Assembly (NCBI GenBank): GCA_900544255.1
Contig: UQUM01000026.1
Span: forward strand, 1-25,406
Reading direction: 5' to 3'
DNA from: an uncultured Sutterella sp.
GTDB taxonomy: Bacteria; Pseudomonadota; Gammaproteobacteria; Burkholderiales; Burkholderiaceae_F
Length of the DNA: 25,406 bases
The notes below the pieces were generated by a model that was given only the letters and a program-made list of their open reading frames with translations, made no database searches and was not told the DNA's origin. The position numbers and the translations under genes are program-made. Below, one piece after another: positions 21,816 to 25,406 of the stretch (positions within the stretch are counted from its first letter, which is position 1; each line of letters begins with the position of its first letter).

Positions 21816-23210
21816 TTAGCCTTTGGTCTTTTTTTCGTCGTAGCGACCTTTTCCCGCCGCATGCGCGGCGTCGTTCAACGCTTTGAGTCTCGCCATCTTT
21901 TCGCGGATCTTGATTTCAAGCCCGCGATCCGTGGGCTCATACCAATGCTGATCGGCAATTTCCGGCGGCAGATACACTTCGCCCGCAGCAAAGGCACCTT
22001 CTTCGTCATGGGCGTATCGATACCCCGCGTGGTACCCCAATTCCGCCATCAATTTCGTCGGAGCATTCCGGATATGCATCGGCACGGGGCGCGTTCCGTC
22101 TTTCTTCACAAAGTCCCGCAGCGCGTTGTAGGCGTTGTACACGGCGTTCGATTTTGCCGCCACCGCCAAATACACGATCGCCTGCGCAATCGCGAGTTCC
22201 CCCTCGGGAGATCCCAGCCGCTCGTAAATTTCTGCGGCTTCCACCGCCAACTGCGTCCCGCGGGGATCCGCGAGCGACACGTCTTCAACGGCCATCCGCA
22301 CCACGCGCCGTGCGATGTAGCGGGGATCGCAACCGCCGTCCAACATCCGCACAAACCAGTAAAGGGCCGCATCAGGGTCACTGCCCCGCACGCTTTTGTG
22401 CATCGCGCTGATCTGGTCGTAAAAGTTGTCGCCCCCCTTATCAAAGCGGCGCATCGTGGCGGGCAGGGTCTTACGAAGAAATTCTTCGTCCACCGTCGTC
22501 ATGTGTCGGTCTTTTGCCATCCCGCAGGCGACGTCGAGCGCATTCAAAAGCCGCCGGGCATCGCCGTCGGCCAACCCGATCAAGAGTTCCCGCGCTTTTT
22601 CGTCCACGGTCATGCCGGGAATTTCCCGCGTGAGCGCCCGATCTATGAGTTCGTTCAGTTCGTCATGCGACAAACTTTCCAGCACATAAACGGCTGAGCG
22701 TGACAGCAGAGCCGCATTCACTTCAAACGAGGGATTTTCGGTCGTGGCCCCTACGAAAATAAAAAGGCCGCTTTCCACATGCGGCAAGAAGGCGTCCTGC
22801 TGACTTTTATTGAAGCGGTGCACTTCGTCCACGAAAACGAGCGTGGGTTTACCGGTCGCCGCCATGCGGGTTTTGGCTTCGTCCACCGCTTCGCGGATTT
22901 CCTTGACGCCGGCGAGCACGGCACTGATCGCGATGAAGGCCAAACCGAAAGCATCCGCCATCAGACGCGCCAACGTGGTTTTACCCACACCGGGAGGCCC
23001 CCAAAGAATCATGGAATGCGGCCGATGCGTTTCAAACGCGACTCGGAGCGGCTGCCCTTCCCCCAGGAGTTTTTTCTGTCCGATGACTTCATCAATCGTC
23101 GCAGGGCGCAGACGTTCTGCCAAAGGAATAAGCGCCGGATTTTTTTCGGTTTTAGCCGGTGTTCCACCGGTTGTCACCGTAGGTGTCATATCGAACAAGT
23201 CACCGTTCAT
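21816..23210 (-). CDS. rarA: Replication-associated recombination protein A (RarA/MgsA AAA+ ATPase)
   Basis: A 464-residue clamp-loader-like AAA+ ATPase that acts at stalled forks. Walker A is GPPGVGKTT at 71-79, Walker B is LVFVDEVHRF at 124-133, and sensor 1 is GATTENPSF with the following LLSRSAVY segment. The C-terminal tetramerisation region includes SAMHKSVRGSDPDAALYW and YPPEIADQHWYEP-like stretches (YLPPEIADQHW). The assigned ATG at 23210 has no Shine-Dalgarno: the end hairpin of an insertion element starts only 5 bases upstream. ATG at 23189 (residue 8, MTPTVTTGG) is an alternative start. The native promoter has probably been separated from the gene by the element. Confidence 0.96.
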   Translation of the reverse strand: MNGDLFDMTPTVTTGGTPAKTEKNPALIPLAERLRPATIDEVIGQKKLLGEGQPLRVAFETHRPHSMILWGPPGVGKTTLARLMADAFGLAFIAISAVLAGVKEIREAVDEAKTRMAATGKPTLVFVDEVHRFNKSQQDAFLPHVESGLFIFVGATTENPSFEVNAALLSRSAVYVLESLSHDELNELIDRALTREIPGMTVDEKARELLIGLADGDARRLLNALDVACGMAKDRHMTTVDEEFLRKTLPATMRRFDKGGDNFYDQISAMHKSVRGSDPDAALYWFVRMLDGGCDPRYIARRVVRMAVEDVSLADPRGTQLAVEAAEIYERLGSPEGELAIAQAIVYLAVAAKSNAVYNAYNALRDFVKKDGTRPVPMHIRNAPTKLMAELGYHAGYRYAHDEEGAFAAGEVYLPPEIADQHWYEPTDRGLEIKIREKMARLKALNDAAHAAGKGRYDEKKTKG

Positions 23211-23215
23211 AGAAA

Positions 23216-23261
23216 TGCCGCGAGGAAACTTGCGACTTTAGTCGCGAGAGGAATCGCGGCA
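23216..23261. repeat. Left-end hairpin of the TnpB element
   Basis: Outer arms TGCCGCGA (23216-23223) and TCGCGGCA (23254-23261) are perfect, and an inner perfect stem GCGACT-TT-AGTCGC occupies 23232-23245. Such imperfect subterminal hairpins are what Y1 transposases recognise. In the opposite direction it forms the immediate leader of rarA. Confidence 0.75.
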
Positions 23262-23357
23262 AAGCCAGATTTTTGAACATAGTCAGGATTTTACAAAATA
23301 TTATCGGTATGATGTTTCCCATGTAGACGGAGTTATTTTGAAAACAAGAGGAAACCG

Positions 23358-24551
23358 TTGAAAGGACTGAACACATCCAAGGACGCCGGTAAACTGGTTA
23401 AGTTGGCGAAACTTAACCGGACGGTCTGTGTTCGTCTGTTGATCAGCCCTGAAGATTCCGTCAAATTGTCAGAAACCCATGCGCTCTATCGGGATGCCTG
23501 CAATCTCGTCGTGCCCATCGTTTGCAAAAACAAAGAAAGCCGTTTGTGGCAGCGATTCGCCCTGCACCACGCAGCCTACTCGAAGATCCGCGAAATATTC
23601 CCTGCGTTGGGGGCACAGTTGGCGTGCAACGTGATTCGATCGGTTTCGTCGGCCTACAAGACGGAGCTCGCCAATCACCCGCAGCAGTTGAAGCAACCTG
23701 AGCTGAAGACAATCCGTTTTAAAAATCCTTCAGTGCACCTCGATAAGAACACAATCACCTACCGAGAAGACGGTACCGTCAGTCTCTACACAATGAAAGG
23801 ACGAGTGGAAGCGACACTGGCACCGGGAGATCACCAAACAGCGTTGCTTACCTCCAGTAAACGCAAGGAAAGCAATCTTGCGCTGCACCGCGGCTACGGA
23901 AAGCGACCGGATTTCTGGGAACTGCACATCACCGTCGAAAACGCTGTTCAACCTGTTTCTCCCTCAGAACTTCAGACGAAAGAAGTGATGATGGGAGTTG
24001 ATGTAGGAGAAAATAATATGGCTGCCGCTTCCACGGGAAAACTGTGGAAAGCCGGAAAGCTCAAGCACAATCGCGATAGAAAACAAAGTCTACGTACGCG
24101 TCTTCAGCGCAACGGCTCACGAAGTGCCAAACAGCACCTTCGGAAGGCTTCCCGCCGGGAAAGACGCCATGTGGCACATGTCAACCATGTCGTGAGTCGT
24201 GATATCGTCAATGAAGCGAAGGAAAAGAAAAAGAAGCTGATTATTCTGGAAGACCTGACGCACATTCGCGAACGCATCAAAGCCAACCTTCGAGTCCTTG
24301 CCCGTCTGCATCGGTGGCCCTTCAGGAAACTGCAGCAGATGATCGTCTACAAGGCCATTCAGGAAGGAATGGAAGTGATGTTTGTCGATCCTCACTACAC
24401 GAGTCAGACCTGTGCCCGTTGTGGGAAGCTCGGTGCTCGTAAAAAGCACCGCTTCCAGTGCTCTTGTGGTTACCGGGCGCACGCCGACTTAAATGCGAGT
24501 CGGAACCTGCTCGGTTTGGGATATCAGCTGATGTCTCAAGGGCTGCAGTAA
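23358..24551 (+). CDS. tnpB: TnpB, RNA-guided RuvC-like endonuclease (IS605 OrfB)
   Basis: A 397-residue TnpB. The split RuvC site is intact: Asp215 in MGVDVGENN, Glu298 in LIILEDL, Asp377 in HADLNASRN. A zinc finger, CARC (352-355) with CSC (368-370), sits between the second and third motifs. In characterised relatives TnpB is guided by an RNA from the element's right end to cut DNA at the donor site, which helps the element persist; it is the ancestor type of Cas12. Translation begins at TTG, preceded by AAGAGGA six bases upstream. With all catalytic residues present it is probably active. No tnpA lies nearby. Confidence 0.93.
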   Translation: MKGLNTSKDAGKLVKLAKLNRTVCVRLLISPEDSVKLSETHALYRDACNLVVPIVCKNKESRLWQRFALHHAAYSKIREIFPALGAQLACNVIRSVSSAYKTELANHPQQLKQPELKTIRFKNPSVHLDKNTITYREDGTVSLYTMKGRVEATLAPGDHQTALLTSSKRKESNLALHRGYGKRPDFWELHITVENAVQPVSPSELQTKEVMMGVDVGENNMAAASTGKLWKAGKLKHNRDRKQSLRTRLQRNGSRSAKQHLRKASRRERRHVAHVNHVVSRDIVNEAKEKKKKLIILEDLTHIRERIKANLRVLARLHRWPFRKLQQMIVYKAIQEGMEVMFVDPHYTSQTCARCGKLGARKKHRFQCSCGYRAHADLNASRNLLGLGYQLMSQGLQ

Positions 24552-24620
24552 GACCAGCCTTATGTTGAGCCGTCTACTTAAGACGGTAACAATAAAGCTT
24601 CTGACTTTAGTCAGGAGTTG
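24450..24620 (+). ncRNA. Predicted omega/re RNA of TnpB
   Basis: By family precedent the guide RNA scaffold covers the 3' end of tnpB and the right end of the element, with the guide taken from flanking DNA. Here the two 3' hairpins (CCGTCT/AGACGG at 24570-24586; CTGACT/AGTCAG at 24601-24614) would form its 3' part. Boundaries are guesses; there is no direct sequence proof of transcription. Confidence 0.35.
24570..24616 (+). repeat. Right-end hairpins of the TnpB element
   Basis: Two stems in series: CCGTCT-(5)-AGACGG at 24570-24586 and CTGACT-TT-AGTCAG at 24601-24614. The second shares its GACTTTAGTC core with the left-end hairpin. The element probably ends within the following ten bases. 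Confidence 0.7.
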
Positions 24621-24655
24621 CTTACACCAACTCTGTCTTTTAGAAATACCTGAAA

Positions 24656-24973
24656 CTATGCGTAACACAGACCGTTAATACCATGCGTGTTCATCGTTCT
24701 CATCAGAATTGCCACGGGATTAGAAATTTTCTGCCCAGCTTCGTATTTCACTACAGAAGCCAGTGATATCCCGATCAACGACGCCAAAGCAGCCTGACTC
24801 AGTCGAAGCTTTTCCCGAATAGATTTAAATTGTTCGCCGGACATAGGCGCCAAATGCTCTTTACAGCCGCAGTGCTCAAGGATTTTTTCGTAATCCGAAA
24901 CTGACATTTTTCCCTGTTCAACACTGAACTTAGAAAGTTCCATGATCGTTTGATCTAACGTAGGATCTCTCAT
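24656..24973 (-). CDS. XRE-family antitoxin of a RelE-type module
   Basis: A 105-residue protein with a C-terminal helix-turn-helix (about 45-95: GEQFKSIREKLRLSQAALASLIGISLASVVKYEAG). The N-terminal half (residues 1-40) is likely the toxin-binding part. This arrangement matches NadS/HigA-like antitoxins. Its ATG overlaps the stop of the upstream toxin gene by four bases (ATGA), so the order is toxin first, as in higBA systems. Such antitoxins usually repress their own operon. The right end of the TnpB element lies about 30 bases beyond its stop codon. Confidence 0.85.
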   Translation of the reverse strand: MRDPTLDQTIMELSKFSVEQGKMSVSDYEKILEHCGCKEHLAPMSGEQFKSIREKLRLSQAALASLIGISLASVVKYEAGQKISNPVAILMRTMNTHGINGLCYA

Positions 24974-25392
24974 TTGCTTTGTCCCTCCGTAATAGGGCGA
25001 ATCACACCTATCCCAACGGCACGTTCAATTGTGAGGTCGTCATAGGAAAGAAGCGCCTTACTCAACACCTTCAAGTCTGCCAGCTGCTGAGCATCGATAT
25101 TGGCTTGCACATTTTTTGCAAAGCCATGAATAACGAACCAGTGCCCTCTGAATTTAGTCGCAACAATCACACGCCACCCGCCGCTTTTGCCTGCTCCAGG
25201 AACAGCTATGCGTTTTTTGTACAGGTTGGCTCCCAAGGCATTTCCCGTCAACCCTCGTTCCATCTCCTGCAGTGCATTAATGAGCTGTGCATCTGAGCAT
25301 TTCTCGGACTTCGCCCATTTAGAGGCTTGTCTAGTACATCGTTCGTAAAATACATTGACTAATTGCTGGTAGCCACCATATAATCTTCCCAA
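24970..25392 (-). CDS. RelE-like toxin (mRNA interferase family), 5' end uncertain
   Basis: A protein of about 140 residues of the RelE-type toxin family found with XRE antitoxins. Family-typical stretches are ALQEMERGLTGNALGANLYKKRIAVPGAGKSGGWRVIVA and FVIHGFAKNVQANI, followed by an ELKALK-like helix (LADLKVLSKALL). Known relatives inhibit translation by ribosome-dependent mRNA cleavage. The frame is open to the window edge, and the only in-frame start seen is TTG at 25392, so the true start may lie outside the window; homologues normally begin close to the VNVFYERC segment. It overlaps its antitoxin by four bases. Confidence 0.82.
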   Translation of the reverse strand: MGRLYGGYQQLVNVFYERCTRQASKWAKSEKCSDAQLINALQEMERGLTGNALGANLYKKRIAVPGAGKSGGWRVIVATKFRGHWFVIHGFAKNVQANIDAQQLADLKVLSKALLSYDDLTIERAVGIGVIRPITEGQSK

Positions 25393-25406
25393 AGCTGGTA
25401 AAGGGA

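Larger units (their letters stand above)
23212..24626 (+). mobile_element. IS200/IS605-like element with tnpB only (IS1341 type)
   Basis: A unit of about 1.4 kb made of a left-end hairpin (23216-23261), one tnpB gene and right-end hairpins (24570-24586 and 24599-24616). No Y1 transposase (tnpA) is present, so movement would need one from elsewhere in the genome. As in this family there are no terminal inverted repeats or target duplications; the exact ends are estimated from the hairpins and may be off by several bases. Confidence 0.75.

Noticed and set aside
20554..21819. A 421-codon open frame antisense to serS
   Set aside because: Same reason: mirror frame of a conserved synthetase with all class II motifs; the predicted product is His/Arg-rich with no domain.
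23216..24620. CRISPR-like interpretation of the hairpins near the RuvC nuclease
   Set aside because: There is no array of regularly spaced repeats; the hairpins fit IS200/IS605 ends and the nuclease is TnpB, not Cas12.

Overview
The window reads as a chromosomal segment of a Gram-negative betaproteobacterium. The best clue is the order rpsF-priB-rpsR-rplI followed by dnaB on one strand: a PriB-type primosomal protein between S6 and S18 is typical of beta- and gammaproteobacteria. Moderately high GC, a Tat-exported catabolic enzyme and a lone rarA-serS pair would suit the gut Burkholderiales (Sutterella-like lineages), but the genus is inference. I saw no rRNA, tRNA or CRISPR array.

Layout. 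1-224 holds no supported gene. 225-1848 (-) is a hipBA kinase/antitoxin module with a repeat-type operator. 1988-6003 (-) is a housekeeping block: rpsF-priB-rpsR-rplI from a near-consensus promoter and ended by a strong hairpin, then dnaB with a DUF456 membrane protein immediately behind it. 6288-8654 (+) is an aconitase of mitochondrial type carrying a twin-arginine signal. 8867-11682 (-) is a likely transporter followed by a gamma-glutamyltransferase-like enzyme. 11868-13190 (-) is a nitronate-monooxygenase-like flavoprotein with a cysteine-rich tail. 13191-13801 has no convincing gene but holds strong hairpins and a terminator. 13802-18557 (+) is a two-gene overlapping operon of unrecognised proteins (1170 and 421 residues). 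An AbrB-type regulator meets it head-on, with the stop codons overlapping in a shared TTAA.

19142-20307 (-) is an AT-rich acyltransferase-3 gene. Its only reasonable start codon is separated from the body by a run of ten C; the frame is closed at C10 and would open at C11 or C8. I regard this probable phase-variable surface-modification switch as the most interesting point in the window. It is followed by serS and rarA (-).

The right end is accessory DNA. An IS200/IS605-like element with a single, apparently intact TnpB nuclease gene has its left-end hairpin starting 5 bases from the rarA start codon. Beyond it lies a RelE-like toxin/HTH antitoxin pair whose toxin gene runs to the window edge.

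Genes likely to work together: hipB/hipA; rpsF/priB/rpsR/rplI; dnaB/DUF456 (co-transcription only); transporter/GGT (import and hydrolysis of a gamma-glutamyl compound, inferred); the two unknown genes at 13802-18557; and the toxin/antitoxin pair at the right edge.
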